64,000 nucleotides of DNA from Demequina salsinemoris (GTDB taxonomy: Bacteria > Actinomycetota > Actinomycetes > Actinomycetales > Demequinaceae), in contig NZ_BBQZ01000001.1 of assembly GCF_000974805.1 (NCBI RefSeq), positions 310,001 to 374,000 on the forward strand, in the 5' to 3' direction. Of the stretch, positions 55,766 to 64,000 are shown in pieces. The position numbers and the translations under genes were made by a program. The notes under the pieces were generated by a model, which did no database searches, had not been told where the DNA came from, and saw nothing but the letters and a program-made list of their open reading frames with translations. Within the stretch, counting starts at the first letter, position 1. Every line of letters starts with the position of its first letter.

Positions 55766-55879
55766 ATGAAGGTTAAGCCCAGCGTCAAGCCGATCTGCGA
55801 CAAGTGCAAGGTGATCCGACGGGGTGGCCGCGTGATGGTCATCTGCGAGAACCTGCGCCACAAGCAGCGTCAGGGCTAG
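55766..55879 (+). CDS. rpmJ: Ribosomal protein bL36, zinc-binding
   Basis: A 37-residue L36: [20 protein letters not shown], then [21 protein letters not shown] plus the later Cys and His form a zinc site, the C+ form. ATG at 55766, 47 bases after infA, with GAAGGAAAG upstream. It is placed between infA and rpsM, as expected. Confidence 0.95.
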   Translation: MKVKPSVKPICDKCKVIRRGGRVMVICENLRHKQRQG

Positions 55880-56006
55880 ACAAGAAGAGACACCTCGTTC
55901 AGGCACCGGGAGACCGGAACCCTCGGCTCGGAGGCCGAGGCCCGCACAAGACCACAGCGGGAAGCCCGAGCGTCAGACCTCCGACTACTGATGGAGTAGC
56001 AGTTAC

Positions 56007-56375
56007 ATGGCACGCATTGTCGGAGTCGACCTCCCGCGCGAGAAGCGCATGGAGATCGCACTCACCTATATCTATGGAATCGGGCGCACCCGCGCTCTCG
56101 AGATCCTCGCTGCCACCGGTGTGAGCGGCGACGTTCGCGTCAAGGACGCCGACGAGGCCACCCTCGTCGCGATCCGTGAGTACATCGAGGCCAACTTCAC
56201 CGTCGAGGGCGACCTGCGCCGCGAGGTGCAGGCCGACATCCGCCGCAAGGTGGAGATCGGCAACTACCAGGGTCTGCGTCACCGTCGCGGCATGCCTGTC
56301 CGCGGACAGCGCACCAAGACCAACGCGCGTACCCGCAAGGGCCGCAAGAAGACCGTCGCCGGAAAGAAGAAGTAA
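56007..56375 (+). CDS. rpsM: Ribosomal protein uS13
   Basis: A 122-residue S13 ([20 protein letters not shown]). [19 protein letters not shown] and [26 protein letters not shown] are the family signatures. It bridges the 30S head to the 50S. rpsK follows by three bases. Normal length. Confidence 0.97.
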   Translation: MARIVGVDLPREKRMEIALTYIYGIGRTRALEILAATGVSGDVRVKDADEATLVAIREYIEANFTVEGDLRREVQADIRRKVEIGNYQGLRHRRGMPVRGQRTKTNARTRKGRKKTVAGKKK

Positions 56376-56378
56376 GCC

Positions 56379-56768
56379 ATGGCAGCTCCCGCACGTAAGC
56401 CGCGCAAGAAGATCAAGAAGACCGTCGCGCACGGTCAGGCGCACATCAAGTCGACCTTCAACAACACGATCATCTCGATCACGGACCCCTCGGGTGCCGT
56501 CGTGTCGTGGTCGTCGTCCGGTCAGGTCGGCTTCAAGGGCTCGCGCAAGTCGACGCCGTACGCCGCGCAGATGGCCGCCGAGGCCGCCGCGCGCCGCGCC
56601 CAGGACGCCGGCATGAGCAAGGTGGACGTCTTCGTCAAGGGCCCGGGCTCCGGTCGTGACACGGCCGTCCGCTCGCTGACCGCCGCCGGCCTCGAGGTGA
56701 CCTCCATCAAGGACGTCACCCCGCAGGCGCACAACGGCTGCCGCCCCCCGAAGCGCCGTCGCGGCTAG
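56379..56768 (+). CDS. rpsK: Ribosomal protein uS11
   Basis: A 129-residue S11: [42 protein letters not shown] and [20 protein letters not shown]. It sits on the 30S platform. rpsD, which in many bacteria comes next, is missing: rpoA follows after two hairpins. The missing rpsD is expected for Micrococcales, where it lies elsewhere. Confidence 0.97.
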   Translation: MAAPARKPRKKIKKTVAHGQAHIKSTFNNTIISITDPSGAVVSWSSSGQVGFKGSRKSTPYAAQMAAEAAARRAQDAGMSKVDVFVKGPGSGRDTAVRSLTAAGLEVTSIKDVTPQAHNGCRPPKRRRG

Positions 56769-56776
56769 CAGCGTTC

Positions 56777-56803
56777 CCGCCGGGGTCCTTCGGGCCCCGG
56801 CGG
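56777..56803 (+). terminator. Hairpin after rpsK
   Basis: CCGCCGGGGTCC and GGGCCCCGGCGG with a 3-base loop and one T-G wobble. It lies between rpsK and rpoA. Confidence 0.65.
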
Positions 56804-56840
56804 TCGCCGCGCGCCGTCACCTTCATCTCTCTACGCTGAC

Positions 56841-56865
56841 CCTGAGGCCTCAGACGGGCCTCAGG
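56841..56865 (+). terminator. Second hairpin ahead of rpoA
   Basis: CCTGAGGCC, seven bases, GGCCTCAGG, followed by TTT. A smaller GAGCA/TGCTC stem lies after it. Together they could attenuate rpoA relative to rpsK. Confidence 0.55.
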
Positions 56866-56907
56866 TTTGCGAGCATCAAATAGCGGGTGCTCGGAAAGGA
56901 AACAACC

Positions 56908-57900
56908 GTGCTCATCGCACAGCGTCCCACCCTCACCGAGAAGGTCATCTCGGAGAACCGTTCGCAGTTCTCGCTCAAGCCGCTGGAGCCGGGCTTCGGC
57001 TACACGCTGGGCAACTCCATGCGCCGCACGCTCCTGTCGTCCATCCCGGGCGCCGCGATCACGTCGGTCCGCTTCGAGGGCGTCCTGCACGAGTTCACGA
57101 CGATCGAGGGCGTCAAGGAGGATGTCACCGAGATCCTCCTGAACCTCAAGAACCTGGTCGTCTCCTCGGAGCACGACGAGCCCGTCGTCATGTACCTGCG
57201 CAAGTCGGGCGCTGGCGCCGTCACCGGTGCTGACATCGCCCCGCCGGCCGGTGTCGAGATCCACAACCCGGACCTCCACATCGCGACGCTCAACTCGAAG
57301 GCCAAGTTCGAGGTCGAGCTGACCGTTGAGCGCGGCCGTGGCTACGTGCCCGCCTCGCTCAACAAGGTCTACGACGCGGAGATCGGTCAGATCCCCGTCG
57401 ACTCGATCTACTCGCCGGTCCTCAAGGTGACGTACAAGGTCGACGCGACCCGCGTCGCCCAGCGCACCGACTTCGACGAGCTCGTGATCGACGTCGAGAC
57501 CAAGTCGTCCATCTCCCCGCGTGACGCGCTCGCGTCGGCGGGCTCGACCCTGGTCGAGCTGTTCTCGCTCGCGAAGGCGCTGAACGAGGACGCCGAGGGC
57601 ATCGAGATCGGCCCGTCGGACACCGACGAGGCGCTCGAGGAGGACTACAACCAGCCCATCGAGGAGCTGAACCTCACGCAGCGTTCGTACAACTGCCTCA
57701 AGCGCGAGGGCATCCACACCGTGGGTGAGCTCACGGCGCGCAGCGAGACGGACCTGATGGACATTCGCAACTTCGGCCAGAAGTCGATCACCGAGGTCAA
57801 GGAGAAGCTGCAGGAGCTCGGCTTCTCCCTCAAGGACTCCGGCATCGAGTACGACGGTGGCGCTGCCGCCGGCGTCTACTTCTCCGGCAACGACGAGTAA
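56908..57900 (+). CDS. rpoA: RNA polymerase alpha subunit
   Basis: A 330-residue alpha subunit. The N-terminal assembly domain has [34 protein letters not shown], and the C-terminal domain has [43 protein letters not shown] for DNA and activator binding. GTG start at 56908 with GGAAAGGA; a GTG at 56887 is in frame but lacks a ribosome-binding site. rplQ follows after 12 bases. Confidence 0.98.
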   Translation: MLIAQRPTLTEKVISENRSQFSLKPLEPGFGYTLGNSMRRTLLSSIPGAAITSVRFEGVLHEFTTIEGVKEDVTEILLNLKNLVVSSEHDEPVVMYLRKSGAGAVTGADIAPPAGVEIHNPDLHIATLNSKAKFEVELTVERGRGYVPASLNKVYDAEIGQIPVDSIYSPVLKVTYKVDATRVAQRTDFDELVIDVETKSSISPRDALASAGSTLVELFSLAKALNEDAEGIEIGPSDTDEALEEDYNQPIEELNLTQRSYNCLKREGIHTVGELTARSETDLMDIRNFGQKSITEVKEKLQELGFSLKDSGIEYDGGAAAGVYFSGNDE

Positions 57901-57912
57901 GGAAACACCCCT

Positions 57913-58446
57913 ATGCCTACCCCCACCAAGGGAGCCCGCCTCGGCGGCGGCCCGGCCCACGAGCGCCAGATCCTGGCGAACCTGGCCCAGAGCCTCTTCG
58001 AGAACGGTCGCATCACCACCACCGTCACCAAGGCGAAGCGCCTGCGTCCCTACGCCGAGCGTCTCATCACGTTCGCGAAGCGTGGCGACCTCGCCTCGCG
58101 CCGCCGCGTGCTCGGCATCATCTCGGACAAGGGTGTCGTGCACACCCTGTTCGCCGAGATCGGCCCGGGCTTCGCGGAGCGCGAGGGCGGCTACACCCGC
58201 ATCACCAAGGTCGGCAACCGCAAGGGTGACAACGCCCCCATGGCCGTGATCGAGCTCGTCGAGTTCGGCACCCCCGCCAAGAAGGCCGTCGCCAAGGAGG
58301 CCGAGAAGGCCACCAAGAAGGCTGCTCCGAAGAAGGCGGCGAAGGTCGAGGAGGCCCCCGTCGAGGAGGCCGTCGAGACCGAGGCCGTCGTCGAGGAGAC
58401 CGCGGAGGAGGCCGTCGAGGCTCCCGCCGAGGGCGACGAGAAGTAA
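57913..58446 (+). CDS. rplQ: Ribosomal protein bL17 with acidic C-terminal tail
   Basis: A 177-residue L17. The core (start [20 protein letters not shown]) ends about residue 118. The tail is Lys/Ala ([15 protein letters not shown]) then acidic, ending EGDEK. L17 lies near the tunnel exit. Tails of this sort occur in other Actinobacteria. Confidence 0.96.
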   Translation: MPTPTKGARLGGGPAHERQILANLAQSLFENGRITTTVTKAKRLRPYAERLITFAKRGDLASRRRVLGIISDKGVVHTLFAEIGPGFAEREGGYTRITKVGNRKGDNAPMAVIELVEFGTPAKKAVAKEAEKATKKAAPKKAAKVEEAPVEEAVETEAVVEETAEEAVEAPAEGDEK

Positions 58447-58454
58447 GCCACCGC

Positions 58455-58475
58455 GCGAGGCGCCTCGCGCCTCGC
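58455..58475 (+). terminator. Short palindromic hairpin between rplQ and truA
   Basis: GCGAGGCG, CCTCG, CGCCTCGC. It also contains a 14-base self-complementary run. It may partly terminate. Confidence 0.4.
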
Positions 58476-58497
58476 ACGAACACCGGGACGGGCCCGC

Positions 58498-59394
58498 ATG
58501 ACCGAGCTGCTCAGCAGTGACGTCGTGCGGGCCCGTCTCGATTTCTCCTACGACGGCACGGACTTCCACGGGTGGGCCGCGCAGCCGGGGCTGCGCACCG
58601 TCGAGGACGAGCTCGAAGCCGCTCTGGGACGCGTGGTGCGCCGAGGTGACGGAGCGCCCGCGCAGAGGCTTCGGCTCACCGTCGCGGGTCGGACCGACGC
58701 GGGAGTGCACTCGCGCGGCCAGGTGGCCCACTTGGACATCCCCGTCGACGCGTGGGAACGCCTTCCCGGACGGTCGGACAGAACCCCGCAGGACGCCCTC
58801 AGGGCGCGCCTCACGGGGGTCCTGCCGCACGACATCGTCGTCCGCGAGGTATCCGTCGCGCCCGCGGGCTTCGACGCGCGCTTCTCCGCGCTCGAGCGCC
58901 GCTACGCCTACCGCCTGAGCGACGATCCGCTGACGCGCGATCCGCTCCGGCGCACCCATGTCGTCCACCACGCGCGCCCGCTCGATGTCGACGCCCTGAA
59001 CGCCGCATCGTCCACGCTCACCGGGCTGCGCGACTTCGCGGCCTTCTGCAAGGCCAGGGAGGGCGCGACCACGATCCGGGACCTGCTGGAGTTCTCGTGG
59101 GCGCGAACGCAGGACGGGCCCGATGCGGGCCTCGTCGTCGCGACCGTCCGCGCGGACGCGTTCTGCCACTCGATGGTGCGCGGCCTCGTCGGCGCCGTTC
59201 TCGCGGTGGGGGAGGGGCGACGGGGCCTCGCCTGGCTGGGCGACGTGGCGGCTCATCCCGAGCGCTCGCAGGCGATCGCGGTGGCTCCCGCGCACGGTCT
59301 GACGCTCGAGCATGTGGACTATCCCGCGGACGATGCGCTGGCCGCCCGGGCCGCTCAGACGAGGGATCGGCGCGACGCTGGCGAGGTACGCTGA
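58498..59394 (+). CDS. truA: tRNA pseudouridine(38-40) synthase
   Basis: A 298-residue TruA. The catalytic Asp is in TVAGRTDAGVHSRGQVAHLD (about 66). RLDFSYDGTDFHGWAAQPGLRTVEDELE at the N terminus and FCHSMVRGLVGAVLAVGEG near the C terminus are family motifs. It isomerises uridines in the anticodon arm. The ATG at 58498 overlaps nothing and follows the hairpin by 22 bases. The C-terminal 30 residues are Ala/Asp/Arg-rich beyond the usual end. Confidence 0.96.
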   Translation: MTELLSSDVVRARLDFSYDGTDFHGWAAQPGLRTVEDELEAALGRVVRRGDGAPAQRLRLTVAGRTDAGVHSRGQVAHLDIPVDAWERLPGRSDRTPQDALRARLTGVLPHDIVVREVSVAPAGFDARFSALERRYAYRLSDDPLTRDPLRRTHVVHHARPLDVDALNAASSTLTGLRDFAAFCKAREGATTIRDLLEFSWARTQDGPDAGLVVATVRADAFCHSMVRGLVGAVLAVGEGRRGLAWLGDVAAHPERSQAIAVAPAHGLTLEHVDYPADDALAARAAQTRDRRDAGEVR

Positions 59395-59437
59395 GGATGT
59401 CCGTGAGTGCCGTGGCCCCCTTGCCACGCGCCACGGT

Positions 59438-59467
59438 TTGACCAGGGTACCGACACGCCGGTAAACT
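59438..59467 (+). promoter_or_regulatory. Promoter of rplM-rpsI
   Basis: TTGACC (59438-59443), 18 bases, TAAACT (59462-59467). It is a good match, about 120 bases ahead of rplM. A CGTGGC/GCCACG stem at 59411-59428 before it may end truA transcription. Confidence 0.75.
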
Positions 59468-59586
59468 TGGTCGTCGTTGTGCGCTCCCCGTGGATGGTGC
59501 CTCCCACTCGCCCTTCGCAGGTACGCCGACCGAACCCTTTGCGGGCGCATGCCCGCGATCAGAACTCCGAAAGTTAAGGCTTCACA

Positions 59587-60030
59587 GTGCGTACGTATTC
59601 TCCCAAGGCGGGTGACGTCACCAAGGAATGGCACGTCATCGACGCGACGGACGTGGTTCTCGGTCGTCTTGCCTCGCAGGCTGCTCAGCTGCTTCGCGGC
59701 AAGCACAAGGCGACCTTCGCCCCCCACGTCGACTCCGGCGACTTCGTGATCATCATCAACGCTGAGAAGGTTGCCCTCACCGGCAACAAGCTCACGGACA
59801 AGATGGTCTACCGTCACTCCGGTTACCCGGGCGGCCTCAAGACCAAGGCGATCGGCGAGCTCCTCGAGCAGAAGCCCGAGCGCGTGATCGAGAACGCCGT
59901 CAAGGGCATGCTCCCCCACAACAAGCTGGGCCGCGAGCAGCTCACCAAGCTCAAGGTGTACGCGGGTGCCGAGCACCCGCACGCCGCGCAGCAGCCCAAG
60001 CCGTTCACCATCGCGCAGGTCGCGCAGTAA
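59587..60030 (+). CDS. rplM: Ribosomal protein uL13
   Basis: A 147-residue L13 starting with GTG ([21 protein letters not shown]). [41 protein letters not shown] and [12 protein letters not shown] match the family. An early 50S assembly protein. Followed by rpsI after 21 bases; the pair is the usual two-gene operon. Confidence 0.97.
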   Translation: MRTYSPKAGDVTKEWHVIDATDVVLGRLASQAAQLLRGKHKATFAPHVDSGDFVIIINAEKVALTGNKLTDKMVYRHSGYPGGLKTKAIGELLEQKPERVIENAVKGMLPHNKLGREQLTKLKVYAGAEHPHAAQQPKPFTIAQVAQ

Positions 60031-60051
60031 GTCCTGAAGGAACACAGAATC

Positions 60052-60537
60052 ATGGCAGATGTGACGACCGACGTCGACAACGAGAACGAGACCCCCACCG
60101 AGTACACGACCGAGACCGCCGTCGAGCGCGGCAAGGGCACCTCGGAGATCGCCCCCGGCGCCGGCCTCGGCCGCCGCAAGGAGGCCGTCGCCCGCGTTCG
60201 CCTGGTGCCCGGCACCGGCAAGTGGGTCCTCAACGGCCGCGACCTCGAGAACTACTTCCCGAACAAGGTGCACCAGCAGCTCGTCAACGAGCCGTTCGCG
60301 CTCCTCGACATCGAGGGCAAGTTCGACGTGCACGCCCGTATCCACGGTGGTGGCCCCTCGGGTCAGGCCGGTGCCCTGCGCCTCGGCGTGGCCCGCGCGC
60401 TCAACGAGATCGACGTCGAGACCAACCGCCCGGCCCTCAAGAAGGCTGGCTTCCTGACTCGCGACGCCCGCGCGGTGGAGCGCAAGAAGGCCGGTCTCAA
60501 GAAGGCCCGTCGCGCTCCGCAGTACTCGAAGCGCTAA
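60052..60537 (+). CDS. rpsI: Ribosomal protein uS9 with N-terminal extension
   Basis: A 161-residue S9. The first 35 residues ([20 protein letters not shown]) are acidic and outside the usual fold. [32 protein letters not shown] and the C-terminal [25 protein letters not shown] are conserved; the last Lys-Arg contacts P-site tRNA. Confidence 0.97.
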   Translation: MADVTTDVDNENETPTEYTTETAVERGKGTSEIAPGAGLGRRKEAVARVRLVPGTGKWVLNGRDLENYFPNKVHQQLVNEPFALLDIEGKFDVHARIHGGGPSGQAGALRLGVARALNEIDVETNRPALKKAGFLTRDARAVERKKAGLKKARRAPQYSKR

Positions 60538-60542
60538 GCCAC

Positions 60543-60548
60543 TAAAGT
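60543..60548 (+). promoter_or_regulatory. -10 box of a probable leaderless glmM transcript
   Basis: TAAAGT followed by seven bases and the glmM ATG. There is no ribosome-binding site ahead of the ATG. Confidence 0.4.
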
Positions 60549-60555
60549 CGGGCAT

Positions 60556-61917
60556 ATGGCACGACTTTTCGGCACGGACGGTGTTCGGGGCCTCGCGAAT
60601 CGCGACCTCACGGCGGAGCTCGCGGTCGACCTTGCGGTCGCCGCGGCCCACGTGCTCGCGGAGCGAGGCGAGTTCTCCGGACACCGTCCCCGTGCCGTCA
60701 TCGGCCGCGACCCCCGCGCCTCAGGCGAGTTCCTGAGCGCGGCGGTCGCGGCCGGTCTTGCTTCTGCGGGGGTGGACGTCCAGAACGTGGACGTGGTGCC
60801 CACTCCTGCGGTCGCCTTCCTCACCGCCTCCACGGGGGCGGACCTGGGCGTGGTGGTGTCCGCCTCCCACAACGCCATGCCGGACAACGGCATCAAGTTC
60901 TTCGCGCGCGGCGGCCACAAGCTCGACGACGCGGTCGAGGAGGCCATCGAGGCGCGACTCGGTGAGGACTGGGAGCGGCCCACCGGCGCCGCCGTCGGCC
61001 GCCTCCTGCGCGCCGACCATCTCGCCTCCGAGTACGTCGACCATGTGGTCGGCGCGGTGCGACAGTTCACCGGGCTCGAGGAGCCGCTCGCGGGCGTGCG
61101 CATGGTCGTGGACGCGGCGCACGGCGCCGCGAGCGTCGTGGGCCCCACCGCGCTGCGCGCCGCGGGCGCCGACGTGATCGTCATCAACGCGGAGCCCGAC
61201 GGCCTCAACATCAACGACGGCGTCGGTTCGACCCACCTGGGCCCGCTCAAGGCGGCCGTGGTCGAGCACTCCGCGGACATGGGCGTCGCGTTCGACGGCG
61301 ACGCGGATCGCTGCCTCGCGGTGGACCACACCGGGGAGGTCGTGGACGGCGACCGCATCATGGGGCTGCTCGCTATCGCGGCGAAGCGACTCGGCGTCCT
61401 GTACCGCGACACGCTTGTCGCGACCGTGATGAGCAACCTCGGCCTGCACCACGCGATGCGCGCGGCCGGGATCGAGATCGTGGAGACCGCGGTCGGCGAC
61501 CGCTACGTGCTCGAGGCGATGCGCGAGAGCGGATTCGTCCTGGGCGGCGAGCAGTCGGGCCACATCATCATCTCCAAGTTCGCGACCACGGGCGACGGCG
61601 TGCTCACCGCGCTCATGCTCGGCGCGCGCGTGGCCGCAGACGGTCCGCTGCGCGACCAGTGCGCCGCCATCGCGACGCTTCCTCAGGTGCTCATCAACGT
61701 CGCCGGCGTGGATCGCAGCCGCGTGCGCACCGACATCCCGCTCGCCGAGGCCGTCGCCGCGTCGCGCGAGGAGCTCGGCGACTCGGGCCGCGTGCTGCTC
61801 CGCCCCTCGGGCACCGAGCCGCTCGTGCGCGTCATGGTGGAGGCCTCCACCCCCGAGGACGCCCAGCATCACGCTGAGACGCTCGCGGGCGTCGTCAAGG
61901 AGCGCCTCGCGCTCTGA
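60556..61917 (+). CDS. glmM: Phosphoglucosamine mutase
   Basis: A 453-residue mutase of the alpha-D-phosphohexomutase family. The phosphoserine motif is [16 protein letters not shown], the metal loop is [11 protein letters not shown] and the sugar loop is GGEQSGHII. It interconverts glucosamine-6-phosphate and glucosamine-1-phosphate for peptidoglycan. [19 protein letters not shown] at the N terminus is the GlmM hallmark. The position after rpsI is conserved in Actinobacteria. Confidence 0.97.
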   Translation: MARLFGTDGVRGLANRDLTAELAVDLAVAAAHVLAERGEFSGHRPRAVIGRDPRASGEFLSAAVAAGLASAGVDVQNVDVVPTPAVAFLTASTGADLGVVVSASHNAMPDNGIKFFARGGHKLDDAVEEAIEARLGEDWERPTGAAVGRLLRADHLASEYVDHVVGAVRQFTGLEEPLAGVRMVVDAAHGAASVVGPTALRAAGADVIVINAEPDGLNINDGVGSTHLGPLKAAVVEHSADMGVAFDGDADRCLAVDHTGEVVDGDRIMGLLAIAAKRLGVLYRDTLVATVMSNLGLHHAMRAAGIEIVETAVGDRYVLEAMRESGFVLGGEQSGHIIISKFATTGDGVLTALMLGARVAADGPLRDQCAAIATLPQVLINVAGVDRSRVRTDIPLAEAVAASREELGDSGRVLLRPSGTEPLVRVMVEASTPEDAQHHAETLAGVVKERLAL

Positions 61918-62046
61918 GCCCGGCAAGCGTCGGCGGGACACGTGCGCTCGCGCGCGTTCCACAGATCCCGCATTGACGCCCCTCGGTGTCGCTATGCTCT
62001 GATCACCGCTCGCCCGCTGGGGTGCGAGGGGACATCAGGGGGATTC

Positions 62047-62571
62047 ATGAACAGGCCGTTCTCACGCGCGCTCGGCGCCGTTTCGGTCGTCGAGCTCGGC
62101 GGGACGATGCTGTCCGGCTGCGCGGTGCTGGGGGACGGACCGCTCGAGGTGGCGACCGGTGACGCGCTCTGCAGCACCATTGCGGAGGACGGAGCGACGC
62201 TCTATCTCGCAGTGCCGCTCGACAACCGGGACGGCGCGGACGACGCGGTCATCCTCAAGGCCTGGGCCACGGACACGGAGAACGTCGAGTCTGTCGACTG
62301 TCTGGTGGACGCCCTCGGGTCGTTCGGGTCGCTCGAATGGCCGTCTGACGATGAGGACGTCGTCGCGACGATGGAGAGTGCGACGGAGCCCGGGGACGAT
62401 GCGGTCGTCCCCGCGGGCGTGCACGGGACCCTGCTCGTCGCGATCACTCCCGAGGACGCGGACGAGGACGCCTTCGTGGACGAGATCGCGGTGACGTACC
62501 GGTCGGGGGGCCACGTCCACACGGTCTACTCGCGAATGCGGGTCGGGCTCACGGTCGGGGACGAGTGTTGA
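62047..62571 (+). CDS. Putative lipoprotein A (paralogue of the next gene)
   Basis: A 174-residue protein. MNRPFSRALGAVSVVELGG leads to the lipobox-like LSGC, with Cys near 25. The hydrophobic stretch is short and interrupted by Glu, so export is not certain. The mature part has ALCSTIAEDGATLYLAVPLDNRDGADDAVILK and a C-terminal ITVTYRSGGHVHTVYS-type sequence. These two segments are shared with the next gene (DNTEGADDAILMDW and MTLTYRSGGHVHTVWV). I recognise no family. A possible promoter TTGACG/TATGCT lies upstream with tight spacing. Confidence 0.65.
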   Translation: MNRPFSRALGAVSVVELGGTMLSGCAVLGDGPLEVATGDALCSTIAEDGATLYLAVPLDNRDGADDAVILKAWATDTENVESVDCLVDALGSFGSLEWPSDDEDVVATMESATEPGDDAVVPAGVHGTLLVAITPEDADEDAFVDEIAVTYRSGGHVHTVYSRMRVGLTVGDEC

Positions 62572-62572
62572 C

Positions 62573-63112
62573 ATGCGTGCGCTCGGAATCGTGTCGTTGG
62601 TCGCCGTGAGCGCGGTGACGCTGTCGGGGTGTGCGGCGCTCGGCACGGGGCCGCTCGACGTCTTCGGGCCGGCATCGGGCATGTGCTCGACCGTCGATCC
62701 AGAGGAGGCCGCCACCTACTTCGGCGTGCTCCTGGACAACACGGAGGGCGCCGACGATGCCATCCTCATGGATTGGCGCGTCACCGAATCGACCAATCTC
62801 GCCAGTATCGTGCTGCTGTTCGACCCGGATGGGCCGGCGCTGGACCAGGTGGTGGGCTCGATGGGCTGGCCTTCCGACGACACGGGCCCCATGGATTCCG
62901 AGGTGATGGCCCGGGCCGTGGACCCTATCGACGGTGTCGTCGAGGCGGGCACCTCCGGTCAGCTGCTCCTGGCGCTCGACGCCGACGACCCCGCGGCCGA
63001 TGTCTCCGTGCAGGAGATGACGCTCACCTATCGCTCTGGCGGACACGTGCACACGGTCTGGGTCCCCGTCGACTTCAGCGTGGACGCTGATCAGGACTGC
63101 GAAGACTGGTGA
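62573..63112 (+). CDS. Putative lipoprotein B (paralogue of the previous gene)
   Basis: A 179-residue protein two bases after its paralogue. MRALGIVSLVAVSAVTLSGC is a clear lipoprotein signal, lipid Cys at 20. The mature part has MCSTVDPEEAATYFGVLLDNTEGADDAILMDW and MTLTYRSGGHVHTVWVPVD, matching gene A. It has two conserved cysteines (near the start and in DQDCEDW) that could form a disulfide. Function unknown; probably a recent tandem duplication followed by divergence. Confidence 0.7.
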   Translation: MRALGIVSLVAVSAVTLSGCAALGTGPLDVFGPASGMCSTVDPEEAATYFGVLLDNTEGADDAILMDWRVTESTNLASIVLLFDPDGPALDQVVGSMGWPSDDTGPMDSEVMARAVDPIDGVVEAGTSGQLLLALDADDPAADVSVQEMTLTYRSGGHVHTVWVPVDFSVDADQDCEDW

Positions 63113-63197
63113 ACCCGCCCCGAATCATCCTTCTGCCGAGCGCGGAATGGGGGGACCACCCGATGCCGGGCCCGTTCGAGCCTGGAAGACTGACGGG

Positions 63198-63956
63198 GTG
63201 AACGACACCCTCGACTGGATCCTGCACATGAGCGATCGGCTCAACGAGGGGATCCTCACCTTCGCCGAGTCGCTGTGGATCTACCCGCTGACCTTCCTGA
63301 TGTCGCTCATCGACGCGTTCTTCCCGGTCGTGCCGTCGGAGTCGATCATCATCGCGACCTCGACGGCGTCGATCCAGACGGGGACCCCGATCCTGATCTT
63401 CATCTTCCTCGCGGGTGCGACCGGTGCCTGGTGCGGCGACCAGGTCGCGTACTGGATCGGCTCGCGCTTCGACGTGCGCAACTGGGGCGCGTTCACGCGC
63501 GACAGGCCGCGCCACGCGCTCGACTGGGCGGAGCATCAGCTCGAGCGGCGAGGGACGTCGTTCATCATCGCCGCTCGCTTCATCCCGATGGGCCGCGTCG
63601 CCGTCAACCTCACGGCGGGCGCGCTGCGGTTCCCCCGGAGGCGGTTCATGGCCGTCGATGCCGTGGCCGTCGCGCTGTGGGCTGGCTGGGGCATCCTGCT
63701 CGGCACCGTCGTCGGGTCGATCCTTCCCGACAACCTCATCTTCTCGATCATCGTCGGCGTCATCACCGGCGTCGTGCTGGGACTCCTCGTCGACAAGGTG
63801 CTCGCGCTGCTCGGCTTCACCAAGCCGGAGCTGCCCGACCTCGCGGGCGACATCGAGGAGCGCCTCGTCACAGGCCAGCTCGAGGTGCGTCCCACGATCC
63901 GTGAGCGTCGCGCCGAGCGTCACGGCGAGCACCCGCGCGACGACGGCGACGACTGA
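63198..63956 (+). CDS. DedA-family membrane protein
   Basis: A 252-residue polytopic protein. The DedA/VTT pattern is visible: LIDAFFPVVPSESIII, GATGAWCGDQVAYWIGSRF, AARFIPMGRVAVNLTAGALRFPRRRFM and WAGWGILLGTVVGSIL. DedA proteins are putative lipid scramblases or flippases with roles in proton motive force and antimicrobial resistance. The C terminus (about 215-252) is a charged cytoplasmic tail. GTG start at 63198 by homology. The next gene begins at the stop (TGATG). Confidence 0.88.
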   Translation: MNDTLDWILHMSDRLNEGILTFAESLWIYPLTFLMSLIDAFFPVVPSESIIIATSTASIQTGTPILIFIFLAGATGAWCGDQVAYWIGSRFDVRNWGAFTRDRPRHALDWAEHQLERRGTSFIIAARFIPMGRVAVNLTAGALRFPRRRFMAVDAVAVALWAGWGILLGTVVGSILPDNLIFSIIVGVITGVVLGLLVDKVLALLGFTKPELPDLAGDIEERLVTGQLEVRPTIRERRAERHGEHPRDDGDD

Positions 63957-64000
63957 TGGGCGTTCCGGACCAGGAGCCGGTCGACGGCGTCGACGTCGAC
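63956..64000 (+). CDS. Start of an unidentified gene, cut by window edge
   Basis: Fifteen codons (MGVPDQEPVDGVDVD) from an ATG that overlaps the DedA stop. Too short to identify. The overlap suggests translational coupling with DedA. Confidence 0.4.
   Translation, partial: MGVPDQEPVDGVDVD

Noticed and set aside
56716..60684. 1300-codon minus-strand open frame opposite rpoA-rpsI
   Set aside because: No motif, opposite essential conserved genes; GC-skew shadow.

Overview
The window is high-GC actinobacterial chromosome. The evidence is GC-rich codon use with frequent GTG starts, many ATGA/GTGA start-stop overlaps, TANNNT -10 boxes directly ahead of leaderless starts, coenzyme F420 genes, and the order secY-adk-map-infA-rpmJ-rpsM-rpsK-rpoA-rplQ-truA. 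rpsD is absent between rpsK and rpoA, an arrangement I associate with Micrococcales. I would place the organism in Micrococcales, perhaps near Demequina or Cellulomonas; the genus is a guess.

Layout. 1-7.3 kb (minus): a Ser/Thr kinase, a ~1990-residue membrane-anchored Ig/FN3-like protein and the start of a MoxR ATPase, apparently one operon. 7.5-11.6 kb: a thioesterase and a coenzyme F420 block (cofC-cofE-fgd on minus, cofD divergent). 11.7-33.2 kb: a large catabolic or salvage region. It holds three amidohydrolases, an amidase, a fold-type I aminotransferase, an M29/NicX-like metalloenzyme, an F420-type and an FMN-type luciferase-like oxidoreductase, an M20 hydrolase, a GntR/FCD regulator, an aldehyde dehydrogenase, a flavin reductase, two TenA proteins, a GMC oxidase, a ThiY/ThiX/ThiZ-like ABC importer and an Old Yellow Enzyme. 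33.3-37.8 kb: the str operon (rpsL, rpsG, fusA, tuf), with fusA frame-disrupted. 37.8-39.4 kb: a sulfotransferase and a small membrane protein. 39.5-62 kb: the S10, spc and alpha operons through secY, adk, map, infA, rpoA, rplQ, truA, rplM, rpsI and glmM, interrupted between map and infA by four tandem proteins built on the same LRV/HEAT-like repeat. 62-64 kb: two tandem lipoproteins and a DedA protein.

The most interesting part is 11.7-33.2 kb. Four promoters carry a shared AT-rich palindrome (consensus ATRAGATCTYAT) in an otherwise GC-rich region. They lie ahead of amidohydrolase 1, the M20 operon, the aldehyde dehydrogenase operon and amidohydrolase 3, and the GntR gene sits in the middle, so these units look like one regulon. 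A THI5/NMT1-type importer, two TenA proteins and an M20 hydrolase recall the known salvage of thiamin-derived aminopyrimidines (ThiXYZ, YlmB, TenA). Here there is no recognisable TPP riboswitch and no thiamin biosynthesis gene. Instead there are alcohol and aldehyde oxidation, deaminase-like, decarboxylase-like, flavin monooxygenase and amidase genes. My hypothesis is an undescribed catabolic pathway for the thiamin pyrimidine or a related N-heterocycle; the substrate is not proven by sequence.

Other notable points are a 24-of-25 identical leader element ahead of both rpsL and rpsJ, a perfect CRP/GlxR-type site in the LRV array, a histone-like N-terminal tail on L15, and the apparent 59-nt loss in fusA. 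No tRNA, rRNA, CRISPR array or insertion sequence was seen, and no gene-free stretch exceeds 300 bases.
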